Shown here: in pieces, positions 53,909-64,000 of the stretch
How positions within the stretch are numbered: the stretch's first letter is position 1
Layout: every line of letters begins with the position of its first letter
Assembly (NCBI GenBank): GCA_030220185.1
Contig: JASPKZ010007296.1
Span: forward strand, 724,501-788,500
From: Diploptera punctata
Taxonomy: Eukaryota; Arthropoda; Insecta; Blattodea; Blaberidae
Reading direction: 5' to 3'
DNA length: 64,000 nt
Notes under the pieces: model-generated
The model's database searches: none
Seen by the model: only the letters and a program-made list of their open reading frames with translations
Told to the model about the DNA's origin: nothing
Made by a program: the position numbers and the translations under genes

Positions 53909-54608
53909 CTGTTTCAATATTTAAAGTTATTTTTCGTTTTGTATAGTGAGAGCACTGGATAATGTACTCACTGAACATTGGGCCGAATGAATACAACTGG
54001 AGGTTTTGCTTGTGAGCACAAAGTAGAGGTAGAATTATTTGCTTGGAAGCAAAAGGTAGAAGTATAAGTATGTGCTTTGAATAATATGAATAATCTTTAG
54101 GCCTACCTTACATTTCTACCTTTTCCTTCTAAATAAGAAGCATGTGCTTCTAAACTCCCAGCCGAGCGATTCGTAAATGAATCATCAGCATTCTTTACTA
54201 TTGTCCACAGACGAAGTGAATGAAAGCAGTAGGTATTTCATACGTCACGAGTGTTCCTTTATTCTCAGGTAGTATGTCATTTTATCGCTTGCAATTCCCC
54301 GTGCCCCCTTCGTCCCGTGCTTTCATTCTCATCGTCCGTGGACTATACATGAGCGCTTGTTTATGTTGTCATTCTTTAAAAGCAAAGTATTTGTGCTGAC
54401 TCCACAATTTTCAACAAAAACAGATCATAACCATGCTACTTTTATTTCCGCTCTCTCAGAGTGCAGTCAAAACTATACATGTAGTGCGGTTTGTAAAAAT
54501 GGCCTTTTCTGTTTCGGGTGCAAGAAATAGTTCAAATTTTGTAAAAAATACAGTTTCTTGTCAAGTATAGACGTGTTTTTGTGAAGCTCCGATTTTTTCT
54601 TTCTTTGA
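53909..54608. other. Spacer; possible leader of the ORF1 element
   Basis: The last ~200 bases before 54610 could be the 5' UTR of the ORF1-type element. Scattered AAGCA/TGCTT motifs near 54010-54140 resemble ones near 55930 and 56430 but do not add up to a defined repeat. Confidence 0.35.
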
Positions 54609-54609
54609 A

Positions 54610-54973
54610 ATGGGTAAACCTAGACAGCAGGTAGCAAGTAGTGAAGAAGGTCGCGACAGCGAAATAATATTAGCTGTAAAGAAAATGTTTGAAGAGCTAA
54701 AGTCCTCTTTGCAACGGGAAGTCAAGTGACCTTAAGAAATCTGTCGAATTCATGTCAGACAAATTCGATAGTCTACAATCAGAGTTGGAACATGCGAGGA
54801 CAGAACTCAAGGAGACAAAGGAAGAATTAAAACTTCTGAGAGGAGAAAATGAGGATCTAAAAAGAGAATTGGATGATCTACAGCAGATTATTGGTTATAA
54901 TCCATCACATTATATGATTTATATTATTTTATGTAAATCATTCTCCATTCCATTAATTCTCTTGTTAGAATAA
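54610..54973 (+). pseudogene. LINE ORF1-type coiled-coil protein, frameshifted
   Basis: The ATG at 54610 opens 39 codons (MGKPRQQVASSEEGRDSEII, then a KKMFEELKSSLQREVK stretch) to a TGA at 54727. One base on, the reading continues KSVEFMSDKFDSLQSELEHA, RTELKETKEELKLLRGENED, LKRELDDLQQIIGYNP. This is a heptad-rich coiled coil like those in LINE ORF1 or nucleic-acid chaperone proteins. The coding stops shortly after and non-coding 3' sequence follows at once, so the central part and any ORF2 are deleted. Confidence 0.6.
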
Positions 54974-55190
54974 GTCTTATTCCCAATACATTATTATTTT
55001 TTATTTGTATGTGTCATAATTTATGTAAAAATGAAACTGGCCCCATCTTTAAATGTACATATTCTATTTGTATTATTCATGTAACTGAACTGCACCCGAG
55101 CACGAGCACTTGTTCATTCGGGTGTCAATACTGTATTTAACATTTATTTGTAAATAAAATTTATTCTTATTCTTATTTTTAGTTACTGAT
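54974..55190 (+). mobile_element. 3' end of the ORF1-type LINE
   Basis: TGCACCCGAGCACGAGCAC and CTTGTTCATTCGGGTGTC form a stem-like pair. An AATAAAA signal follows, then a TTATTC repeat tail (about 55160-55185). A tail repeat unlike those of LINE-A to D indicates a separate LINE clade. Confidence 0.55.
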
Positions 55191-55353
55191 CAAGGAAAAT
55201 ATCCACAATTATTACAAAAGTCGCAATTCCGGACGAAAAAAGAAGAAAAAACATGTAAGCAATTCAGGAAATAATTAAATTATTTAAACTTAATTTTGGC
55301 AAGCCGATAAATTCAAACCAGTTGCTAAAGAAAATTAACAATGTGAAAACTAG

Positions 55354-55490
55354 AGCTCCAAGCGCGACAGGCCTAGTAGGCCCTTGGCCTACCAGTCGGC
55401 TGCTAGCCTCACGTCCACATGTGTTAATCACAGAGGTAGACGATTATAAGCCAGTGACATGTGGTTAACATGTCGGGTCTACCAGTCATT
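55354..55490 (-). mobile_element. SINE-1 3' fragment with target duplication
   Basis: It is bounded by TGAAAACTAG (55344-55353 and 55491-55500). It holds the complement of the 3' half (AGCGCGACAGGCCTAGTAGG, CGTCCACATGTGTTAATCAC). Truncated well before the head, so 5' truncation occurs for SINEs here too. Confidence 0.92.
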
Positions 55491-55974
55491 TGAAAACTAG
55501 GCTGAAGAAAAGACATATGAACAGAAGGAACAAACCAATCTTTTTTCGCGTCCTCCTCTTATAATTTTCCCTTCAGTAAAATTTTCTTTCGTTGTATCTT
55601 CATTATCATTGCCTGAATCATCAATATTGATGAACGCCTATTTATTCTCCTACACCAGTTTGAAACCCTGGATCGGCCAAGAACCAAAAAATACCTTCAT
55701 TCTATCTTCAGAGAATAGTGCACCACCTCCTCTCTTATGTTTCTGGCAAAAAGTGGGCAGCAATCCATTTAACATTTTCCTCGTTGAACCTCTATAATGA
55801 ATTATACTCTTCCTCAGGAGGACACCGACGTGGTTTATAACACTTTTTACGGCATACGGGGACTACTAATTGAGCCATGTTTGTATTTTGTGATGATGAG
55901 TCTGCTATCGATCAGACTTCAATTTTTTGAAGCATGTTCTTCTTAAAAGAAGCAAAAGGTTCACTTTATTCATA

Positions 55975-56349
55975 CTTACTCACTGACACTATTGAACCCG
56001 TAGGTTCATGGCCGCGCGGACATAAGCTCTCCATACATCCCTCTCCTGAGCTAATGCTTTCCAATCATTCCCTGTATAATCAACTTCTCTCAAATCATAG
56101 TTAATGTTATTCTCCCACTTCATTCTTGGTCTACCAACTGGGCGTTTTCCCTTTGGCTTTCTTACAAGAAGCTTCCATGCAAGTCTTTCATTCCCCATAC
56201 GTGCAAAATGTCCTGCCCATCGCAGTCTACGAGACTTAACTGTTCTTATTTTATATGGCTTTCTATAAAGACCATGTAGTTCATTTTTATGTAGTCTTCT
56301 CCATTCACGCGTCTGTTCATCTCTCTTTGGTCCAAACATTTTCCTAAGT
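55975..56349 (-). mobile_element. LINE-B 3' copy
   Basis: The minus strand is open and reads MFGPKRDEQTREWRRLHKNE, RRLRWAGHFARMGNERLAWK, RPVGRPRMKWENNINYDLRE, and DVWRAYVRAAMNLRVQ. ACTTTATTCATA at 55963-55974 and 56350-56361 is the likely target duplication; TTATTCATACTT at 55966 and 56466 is an alternative. Confidence 0.9.
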
Positions 56350-56477
56350 ACTTTATTCATAAAGTTTTTTCTAATCTTGAAGCACATGCTTGAAGGTCGA
56401 GCTCGTTCTTCTTCCATGGAAGCAGATGCTTTTTTCCTCGATGCGTCACCGTGAGTAAAAGGTTATTATTCATACTT

Positions 56478-57060
56478 TATTCATAAATTCTGGAGGATAT
56501 GCTTCAAAATAGTGAAGTAAAAGCGTTTGCTTCACTTTATTTATACAGGCCATTGTATTAGAGCACCCTGGCTGGTTTTGGTTTGTTTGCTTTCACAATT
56601 ATTCTTCTACAGTCCCTCAACGGGTAAAAAGTAAAGGATTTGACCTGAGTGCATACTCTTCATCTCACGTAACACCTTGGTTAAATTTTTGAGGCTTGTA
56701 TTATGACAATATCGAGTCCAAATTCTCGTGGTGACAAACATGTCTTCCCCCCCCCCCCGTCTGTCGTCAAGCCGAATGCAGTGTTGGAATTAAATTTCTA
56801 TGATCAGTTTCACCAGTAATCATCATTTAAAAATTAATTAAATTTAATATCAGCTAAATTGTTGTATATTGTGCTCATCACCGTCTCAAAGAGACCATGC
56901 ATTACTTGAGGATGTTACAGTTGCCGGTCTGTTAATCAAGAATATCATAATTTTATTACTCAGACATGCCACGGTAAATTTGGATTCAAACTTCCCCAGA
57001 CAGCGATTCAGTTTTTATGCTTAGAGTGATCCTAATTTAGATGATGTTTATTACTAAAAA
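56478..57060. other. No recognisable feature
   Basis: Spacer with a C run at 56747-56758. Confidence 0.4.
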
Positions 57061-57076
57061 TAATACAAAAACGAAC

Positions 57077-57078
<2 letters not shown>

Positions 57079-57117
<39 letters not shown>
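57079..57117. repeat. AT/GT microsatellite
   Basis: AT then GT dinucleotides, just left of a SINE-2. Confidence 0.95.
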
Positions 57118-57118
<1 letters not shown>

Positions 57119-57120
<2 letters not shown>

Positions 57121-57410
57121 CCACCGCTGTGGTCTCGAGGCGCCTTGTCACACAGCGGGTCCTGGTTCGATTCCCGGTCAGGACAGGCTCCTGGGTGAGG
57201 TTTTTCGGGTTTTTCCTCACCTGTAAGGCAAATGTCAGGAAGCTTAGGGCCCAATCCCCGAAAATCATCCGGCCATCATTATCATCATCATCCTTCACGG
57301 TGTGGAAACCAACGGGAAGCTATAATTCCCTAGTAAAGCTGCAAAACATAACATGAAAATGCTATGATTGCAGTGAAAGACCTGCCCTCGGACAGAATAA
57401 CTATGGATAT
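57119..57410 (+). mobile_element. SINE-2 copy, body type a
   Basis: Head TCCACCGCTGTGGTCTCGAG with a small deletion after the A box; B box TGGTTCGATTCCC. The body is as at 26014, ending GACAGAATAACTATGG and an AT run. Confidence 0.92.
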
Positions 57411-57421
57411 ATATATATATA

Positions 57422-57759
57422 GTCCACCGCTGTGGTCTCGAGGTAGCGTGCTGCCTTGTAACGCAGCGGGCCCGGGTTCGATCCCCGGTCGAGGCAGTTT
57501 TTCTGGGTGAGGTTTTTATCGGGGTTTTCCTCGCCTGTAAGACAAATGTCAGGAAAACTTTAAGGCCCAAAAGGTCCCCGAAATCATATGGCCATCATCA
57601 TCATCCTTATCATTACCATTATCATCATCATCATCCTTCACAGGTGTGGAAAGCAACGGGAAGCTACCACACCTACACAATTCCCTAGTAAAGCTGCAAG
57701 CATAGTATGAAAATGCTATGATTGCAGTGAAGGACCTGCCTTCGGGCAGAATTACTATG

Positions 57760-57762
<3 letters not shown>
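57422..57762 (+). mobile_element. SINE-2 copy, body type a, next to another
   Basis: Complete head (GTCCACCGCTGTGGTCTCG, GGGTTCGATCCCC), body with CATCAT runs, AGCAACGGGAAGCTACC and GGCAGAATTACTATGG. It follows the previous copy directly, separated only by its AT run. Confidence 0.94.

Positions 57763-57807
<45 letters not shown>
57763..57807. repeat. AT microsatellite at a SINE-2 tail
   Basis: About 22 AT units. Confidence 0.97.
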
Positions 57808-57811
<4 letters not shown>

Positions 57812-58470
57812 CACCTGCTTGAGGAATCATATACCATATCTGAAATGCTTGCAGTAAATAAACTGGCCCTTTTTTTCTCGATATTTAATGACGACCGCTG
57901 AAGATGAATGACAGTTTAAAATTATAGTTGAAGACGACTGGATCATTCATATACATTTGTACCAATATAATTAATAACTGGCAGACTGAAATGTTAAACT
58001 GTTAATTATTACTTTTTACTGCGGATTCACTTTGTGGGCACAATAATGGATTATTCAGCTACTAGGAATCGAAACGAAGGGCGCCAAATGAAAAACGAGC
58101 ATTTGAATTAGCTGACAAATATATCTATAGGCTACATATTTTCATAAAGATATATCAGTGCACTTATTATTTAATCGCTAACTGGTACCGTGTTTATTAT
58201 TTTCAACAAGCGGATATATCATTCATATTAATGAGAAATGCCTTTTTTCTTTTTTTTTTTTTTTTTTTGCCGCGATTCTATTTTTGAACTGATGCCATCA
58301 AGTTCAGCCATTTAACACCCGAGTGATAATCATTTGAAAGATATTAATATTTTTTCGTGACTTCTAATGCAATGATTGTCGTTCCAACGAATTGAAATAA
58401 ATTAAATTACACAATTATTTTACACATGTATTTATTACGGGTTATTAATTATTTTTTTTTTAATTTTCAG
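57808..58470. other. No recognisable feature
   Basis: AT-rich. A pure T run of 18-22 bases lies near 58248-58268. Confidence 0.4.
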
Positions 58471-58800
58471 GTCCACCGCTGTGATCTTGGGGTACAGTCG
58501 CTACCTCGTGCGCAGTGGGCCCATATTCGAATCCCAGTCGGGACCAAGAGATTTTAAGTCCCAAACAATCCCCGAACATCATCATAATCATGTCAGCATA
58601 TTCGCCGTGTGTGGGTGTGAATGGTGTGTTTCGTAATAATATTTTCTTGACTCGAAGGTGGCCCTAACATTGAGCTGATCACTCATTCGGGGAGACTCTC
58701 CATGTCCTTGTGTAAGCAGAAAAGTATATGTATGATCTATAGTTTAAAATCCCTCTCCTGACAGGTCGTGCCACTGCAAGGCCCAGTAAGGTGAGAGATT
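58471..58800 (+). mobile_element. SINE-2 copy, body type b
   Basis: Head GTCCACCGCTGTGATCTTGG with a diverged B box (ATATTCGAATCCC). The body then differs from type a: CATATTCGCCGTGTG, GAGCTGATCACTCATTCGGG, CTCTCCATGTCCTTGTGT and ATCCCTCTCCTGACAGGTCG. This is the forward form of the type-b body that lies reversed at 62930 and 52435. Confidence 0.8.
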
Positions 58801-59159
58801 AAACTGAGTTAATGGAATGGAATTTCATTTTCAGAGCGATTTCTTAGATGTTAAAGTATGAACAACTTTTCGAATGCATAGACAGCAATTTTATCCAATC
58901 AGATCATGGCTTACAGAGGTTCTATTTGTATTTACTGCACCTAAATGTGAATAATCTATAGTTTACTTCCTTTCGACATACCAGTGCACCATATGGCTGA
59001 GAAGCTGTTATTATGACATTTGCTCGAAAATGTTTGAGTTCTTTTCTGACAGTTGCTCTTTTAACTGAAATTAATTATTTGTTTCTGCTACGGAGTATGA
59101 GAGCGCGGATAGCATTAAGTATAAAATAACGTACAATATGTACAATTAGCAGTTAAAAT
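58801..59159. other. No recognisable feature
   Basis: AT-rich spacer. Confidence 0.4.
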
Positions 59160-59169
59160 ATAAATAGAA

Positions 59170-59432
59170 GGGACACTGAGCTACAAGCCGGAAGGTCGAT
59201 GGTTCGAGCCCCGGTGGGGTCAGGATTTTTAAACTGACCTAAACCTTCTGATGGCACTATGACCCTGGGGTTGAATCAACCTCTAACGGAAATGAAATTC
59301 AGACGCTTGTTCTGGGGTAAAGGCGGCCGTCTCGCAGGGCTGACAACCCGGCTGACATCAAGTGCCGATTGTCCAGAAAAAGTGGGAGCCTTAACCTCCT
59401 GAGGCTTGTAGTGGGATCACTTTACCTTTTAC
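59170..59432 (+). mobile_element. SINE-3 copy, head truncated
   Basis: It is bounded by ATAAATAGAA (59160-59169 and 59433-59442). It starts within the head (CACTGAGCTACAAGCCGG) and keeps the B box ATGGTTCGAGCCCCGG. The body ends GTGGGATCACTTTACC. Confidence 0.93.
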
Positions 59433-59442
59433 ATAAATAGAA

Positions 59443-59884
59443 AACTCATCAATAAATGTTAAGTAATTTACACTATCAAACTTAAAAATCAACACAGAAC
59501 ATAATTAGGCCTACCATATAATTTCCCACACCCTGTAAGGATAAAAACTCTATTACTGTTGGCGTAATGCAAGGTCGAGGGATGAAATGAGATGAAGGTC
59601 ATATTATTGAAGTATGGGTGACCAGGCATCACAGGACAGTTTAGATAAAGGTAAATGGATGATAAGAATATGGAGAAATGATGTGAATGATGTTTCTGGT
59701 AGGGGAGGATATGGAGAAATTCCTAGAAAACCCTTCCTGAGTGCGATTCGTTCAACACGAATCCCACATGGAATTACCGAGACAGAGAGATGGAGGGGGA
59801 GTGTCTGAGTACTCGCACATTCTATAGTTGGTATAATTTTGAATTGTCTTAAAAAAGTCCAAAAGACTGTAAATATAAGCGATA
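59443..59884. other. No clear feature
   Basis: A 64-codon open frame at 59614-59808 resembles nothing known. I treat it as chance. Confidence 0.4.
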
Positions 59885-60025
59885 TATATGAATAATGTTA
59901 ACCATGATTTGTGGGAAGTAGATTATACAGGTAATGATTGGAAAACTTTATCTGAGGATAGGGATGTATGGAGAGCTTATATCTGCGTGGCCATGAACCT
60001 TTGGGTTCGATAGTGCCAGTGTGTT
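59885..60025 (+). mobile_element. LINE-B 3' fragment
   Basis: AATGTTAACCATGATTTGTG, GTAGATTATACAGGTAATGA, GGATGTATGGAGAGCTTATA and TTCGATAGTGCCAGTG are the last ~140 bases of LINE-B. Confidence 0.85.
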
Positions 60026-60941
60026 AGACCTATGGTTAAATAAGAGAACGATATTGTTTAATTCCTGATAGTCACTTTAAACGAAATTCTGTTATAATGT
60101 TATAAAAGCTGCATGCTTCCGTTTTTTTTAATCTGTATTTTTTTTCATCTGATTTATCATTTTTATTCCGGACCTCGTAAAATAGTACTTTTTAAATGCC
60201 AGAAAACGTGTATTCCTTGCCTTCTAACAAATCTAGGTAACATGTTTTCCTGTAAGAAACGTTACATCGCTGTAATTTATTTCCAGAAATGTGTTTTCTG
60301 TATTCTAAGAGTATCTTTATTTCATACTAAAATAGTTTTTAGAAGTTTTTATTATCTTAATACTGCTAAATGTTAAAACTTGCTTTGGAGCAAGATAATA
60401 CAGTGTGAACAGATTATCCAATACGGAAGTTCTAATTTACCCGGTCGTGGACTACGTGTCTCATCTCCCGCCAAGTGGTAGTCCCAACATTCGCCTAGCT
60501 GTGGCTGCTACTCAGTGTATCAAATGGTTTCATTCATACGGCTTGTTTATTTATTTGCTCTGAGAATTTGTTCTGTTCTATCTTGTTTCAATGCAATTTT
60601 CATTACATGAATGCGTGTGTATATATACACACAATACGCACATAACAGTATATTGCGATACGAGTGTGGGAAACACTTAATTTACGGATCGAGGAAAAGT
60701 TTAAAAAAACGAGGCGCTTGCGTCGAGTTTTTTTAAATTTCCAAGATTTTGTTGTGTGTTTACCACATGAGTATTGCATACTATTTTTTACAATATGTGT
60801 ATTTATTTTAGTAATTAAGATATTAGTTAATATATTAATAAATATAATTGAAGATAAATGTTAGATTTCAGAAGGTGAATCGGCTATATGAGTTGCTATG
60901 GAGAAATAAGTATTGTTGGTCATGTCGTCATCTTATATTTG
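60026..60941. other. No recognisable feature
   Basis: AT-rich. Two open frames of 66-87 codons show no similarity that I can identify. Confidence 0.4.
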
Positions 60942-60949
60942 TTAAAACT

Positions 60950-61484
60950 TACTTACTTACTTACTCACTGGCACTATCGAACCCGTAGGTTCATGGCCGC
61001 GCGGACGTAAGCTCTCCATACATCCCTATCCTGAGCCAATGCTTTCCAATCATTCCCTGTATAATCTACTTCCCTCAAATCATAGTTAATGTTGTTCTCC
61101 CACCTCATTCTTGGTCTGCCAACTGGGCGTTTTCCTTCTGGCTTTCCTACAAGAAGTTTCCATGCACGTCTTTCATTCCCCATACGCGCAACATGTCCCG
61201 CCCATCGCAGTCTACGAGACTTAAATGCTCTTATTATATCTGGCTTCCTATAAAGACCATGTAGTTCATTGTTATTGTCTTCTCCATTCACCTGTCTGTT
61301 CATCTCTCTTTGGTCCAAAAATTTTCCTAAGAACTTTATTCTCAAATACTCGTAATCTCCCTTCCTCCCTTAAAGTAAGAGTCCATGTTTCGCACCCATA
61401 TAATATAACTGGTAGAATAATAGTTTTATATATTTTCAGCTTAACGTTTTTTGAAAGGAGTTGGGACATCAAAAGTTTCTGCAA
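60950..61484 (-). mobile_element. LINE-B 3' copy with 8-bp target duplication
   Basis: Bounded by TTAAAACT (60942-60949 and 61485-61492). On the minus strand: QKLLMSQLLSKNVKLKIYKT, VILYGCETWTLTLREEGRLR, KIFGPKRDEQTGEWRR, a one-base shift near 61275, then RRLRWAGHVARMGNERRAWK, VGRPRMRWENNINYDLREVD and DVWRAYVRAAMNLRVR. It ends in an AGTA-type run (ACTT repeats on the plus strand at 60950-60966). Very similar to 38659-39660. Confidence 0.94.
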
Positions 61485-61492
61485 TTAAAACT

Positions 61493-62929
61493 GTAAAATT
61501 AATTTGATTTGGGATTTATTCTGATTATGGAGAACGTTTTAGACGATGTGTGCAGTGATAATGAAGTAGAAGAGGCACGGAAAGCTGGATATGATTAATT
61601 AATACCGAAATTAATACAAAATGCAGTATCACTATCAATATTTCAAAATAAATGTTTTTACTTACCGCACTAGTGCTTTTGGTCATTTTTAAGAGTATTG
61701 AAATTTGTTTAGTTTTCATAGCAACCACGATTGTATGCGGGAATGTCAAATTACGATGCACATCAACAATAAAAGTAAGTATACAATATTAGTCTCATAG
61801 TGCAAAAAATAGACTAAATAAAATCTTGTGTAAAAACACGAGAATTCCGGAACAGATATCCGAATAATCTCGTGCCTTATGGCAATATATTAACACGTTT
61901 TCCCAAAAATTCAAGGCAGCCAGGTTCAGTAAATGATCGTAAAAGACGAAGGAGACTTGCTCTTACATAAGAAAAGATATACGGTGTAGAACAGAGAACA
62001 GAGTACAACTTGCAAAAATCTCTTTGCTGTTTGCCATAGGAAAAAAAAAAAGAGTATGTTACGGATACGCTCGTCAAGTAACAAAATTACATACGTAAAG
62101 TCATATAGAAATTCTGGTAGTTCAAAAATTAAAATAACTAGATCCCATTTTTGTGAGCTCTGTAAGTACAAGTTTCTTACTACATGTATCAGTGCCGGGA
62201 GACAGGTACATCTGCTCCCTGCACATACGCCCTTAGCGCCCGCAACCGGGAAAACTATAACATCCACTATAGAATAATCTGTTTGCACTGTTGTAAACGC
62301 CAGAGCAGTTGATGAAGTTTTGTGGGGATATTATATTTTCATTTCCTTTGTTGTGTTTCTGAAATGGCAGCGATAATCAAAATGAGATTGAATTTTGAAG
62401 GGGAGTAAGCACATTTAATTTGAAAATAAATCATGTTGGTGCTTACCATTATCTATAGATGTAAATTTTTCTCTACAGTTATGTTAATCATGGCCTATAG
62501 ACGGCTTGTCTGGAAACAATTTCCGTGTAATTGGATAATGTTATTGTCTGTGGTGACCAACATGTTGTAAAAATTATTGTTGACATTCTCTAGACATTAT
62601 TTGTTTAGTTTCGAGATGATAACTTTGATTCATGCGTAAGTTGCACAACCTGTTTACAGAAAATTGACAAATGGAAACCATTATTACAAAATATGTCTAG
62701 AAACATTTATGAACAATAAGGAAACCCAGTAATAGGCCTAATAATATAATAATACTTTTCCAAAGCGTATGCTGTAAATTGTAGCTACCAAGCAGTGGCT
62801 GCTCCTACCAAAAGTAACTGGGGATTCACTAGTTTATCTTGAAATTAATTCAATAAACAAACTGAAAATATGTTTCTATTTCTACCTTAATTTAACCTCT
62901 GCCTTTATAGATATTTTTACATGTCCTAC
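61493..62929. other. No recognisable feature
   Basis: The largest spacer near the right end. A 23-codon frame at 61527 (MENVLDDVCSDNEVEEARKA) is the only oddity. No gene or repeat supported. Confidence 0.4.
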
Positions 62930-63313
62930 GCCACATGGTCCCTACAGGGACACAACCCGTCGGGAGAGGATTTGTAACTCTGGATCACATAATCATTTTT
63001 TGACCACACAACGACATGGACGGCCACTCTGGATGAGTAATCAGCTCAATGCCAGGCCACCTCCGAGACAATACTAATATTTAAGACAATACACACTATT
63101 CACTAAACAAGGCGAATATAATATCAATGATGAGTATGATGTCCAGATGGTGTTTGATGACCATTTGGGCCTTGAAGTTTCCTGACATTTGCCTTACAGG
63201 CGAGAAAAAACCCTCAAAAGCCTCAACTAGGAAAACTTGTCCCAACCGGGAATCGAATCCGGGTCTGCTGCATCGAGGCAATGAAGTTACCCCGAGACCA
63301 CAGCGGTGGACAA
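62930..63313 (-). mobile_element. SINE-2 copy, body type b, full length
   Basis: The right end is the complement of the head (ACCACAGCGGTGGAC, with B box complement GGGAATCGAATCCGGG). The body has GGCGAATATAATATC, CTCCGAGACAATACTAATAT, GGATGAGTAATCAGCTCAAT, CACAACGACATGGACGGC and, at the far end, CCCGTCGGGAGAGGATTTG. It shows head and type-b body in one uninterrupted element. Confidence 0.88.
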
Positions 63314-63782
63314 AACTGAAAACATTAGAGTAAGGTGCCCTATTGAAATACTTTTTGAATTTTCCTAAATTACGTCACAAATATCAATTATTTCCGAGTG
63401 TAAATTTTCCATTATATTAATTAGTCTTTCACAAACTGTTTGGAATTCATCATTTGTTTTATAACTATACAAATTTATTAAACTAAATATTTGAAAATCG
63501 CTCATAGCATTCCATATTAGGCTCACTCTGTTCCTTATATGGAATACTATTCCATAATGGGCTCACTTTTTCCATTATCTTTACCCTTATTTCATTAGAA
63601 AGCCAAAACATTTCATGGACAGAAACATATAACAATAAAAACACTTATTAATAATGGAATTTATTGGCACTAATATTTTAATTTTCAAAATATAAGACTA
63701 AACAAACTGCAACGATATATGGCGTTTCACTCAGAGTTTCGGTTTCAATTTGAGCGCGAAGTAAATCAAACAGTTCAGTTTT
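63314..63782. other. Probable 3' flank and end of the transposase remnant
   Basis: It has two similar blocks: GCATTCCATATTAGGCTCAC (63508-63527) and ACTATTCCATAATGGGCTCA (63547-63566). AGTAAGGTGCCCTATTG (63331-63347) could be the terminal repeat of the transposon that enters from the right edge. The partner end is outside the window. Confidence 0.35.
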
Positions 63783-64000
63783 TTACATTTCATAAAATGA
63801 AATATTTCTCCGGTTTCGAACACAGGTTACATGTGACCAGTTTGCACATTTCTGGCAATGAATTCAATCAGTTTTACTCGTTGACCACAATAGATACATT
63901 AAGCTTCATCGTCAGTGTCGTCATCAGTAGAACTGAGCTCATCGTCACTTGTTTCGGACAGTTTGTCATCACCTTCATCATATGAAGAAGTTATTTTATG
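63783..64000 (-). pseudogene. C-terminal tail of a probable pogo/Tigger-like transposase
   Basis: The frame enters from the right edge and reads SYDEGDDKLSETSDDELSST then DDDTDDEA, very acidic, to a TAA (63899-63901). Just beyond, the same frame gives CIYCGQRV (C-x2-C). After a one-base shift and a TGA where Trp would fit, it continues IHCQKCANWSHVTCV (C-x2-C..W.H..C) and ends at TAA (63783-63785). An acidic linker followed by such a zinc finger is common at the end of pogo/Tigger-like DDE transposases in insects. The catalytic domain would lie outside the window. Three lesions in 220 bases. Confidence 0.55.

Noticed and set aside
53950..56580. Scattered AAGCA/TGCTT motifs flanking the ORF1 remnant as possible hAT subterminal repeats
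   Set aside because: Motifs are irregular and no terminal repeats or 8-bp duplication could be found at plausible ends.
59614..59808. 64-codon open frame as a gene
   Set aside because: No recognisable domain, no context, and a length expected by chance.
61527..61598. Short plus-strand frame with an acidic peptide, as a possible exon
   Set aside because: Only 23 codons, no splice context that I could defend.
1..64000. Bacterial-style operons, riboswitches, attachment sites or replication origins
   Set aside because: Sequence composition, tRNA-derived SINEs, LINEs and splice-like sites all indicate a eukaryotic nuclear genome.

Overview
This 64 kb window looks like intergenic, repeat-dense DNA of an arthropod, most likely an insect. 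A cockroach or termite is my best guess from the style of the retroelement proteins, but that is inference. The sequence is AT-rich, has no bacterial gene organisation, and contains tRNA-derived SINEs, truncated LINEs, DNA transposons and microsatellites. I found no intact host protein-coding gene. Every coding stretch I could interpret is a transposon protein or its remnant, and nearly all are broken by stops, frameshifts or truncation.

LINE remnants: four related groups, named here for convenience. LINE-A has two long copies, at 1-3060 (+) and 26813-28581 (-), plus a relative at 33579-34374 (-). LINE-B consists of many 3' ends that finish in an AGTA-type repeat; the best is 38659-39660 (+). 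LINE-C copies at 17769-18292, 24001-25845 and 45622-46548 end in GAA repeats. LINE-D is at 24772-25244. Direct repeats of 8-16 bp flank many of them, so the insertions can be placed to the base and a nested order read out: LINE-D inside LINE-C, LINE-A-like inside LINE-B, LINE-B inside an opposite-strand LINE-B, and LINE-C inside a hAT element.

SINEs: at least five tRNA-headed families. SINE-1 has a Leu/Ser-like head, SINE-2 begins CCACCGCTGTGG, SINE-3 carries GTAGCGTAGTGG, SINE-4 carries a GGGCTAGAGG head, and SINE-5 is seen at 4040 and 35849. A sixth composite element (7643-9440 and 15027-16290) joins near-perfect foldback arms, a tRNA(Tyr)-like module and a 165-bp tandem unit.

DNA transposons: a hAT element at 44460-47093 with an exact 8-bp target duplication, a deleted mariner-type element at 36794-37706 with DD41D spacing, a decayed hAT/CGGBP1-like transposase at 47338-48787, and a C-terminal acidic/zinc-finger tail of a probable pogo/Tigger-like transposase running off the right edge.

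The most unusual object is at 30204-31247. Seven direct 125-bp units and one inverted unit lie between 15-bp direct repeats, and each unit carries a hammerhead-ribozyme-like core (CTGAAGA, a 6-bp stem II, GAAAC, GTC). It resembles the terminal repeats of Penelope-like elements or a retrozyme.
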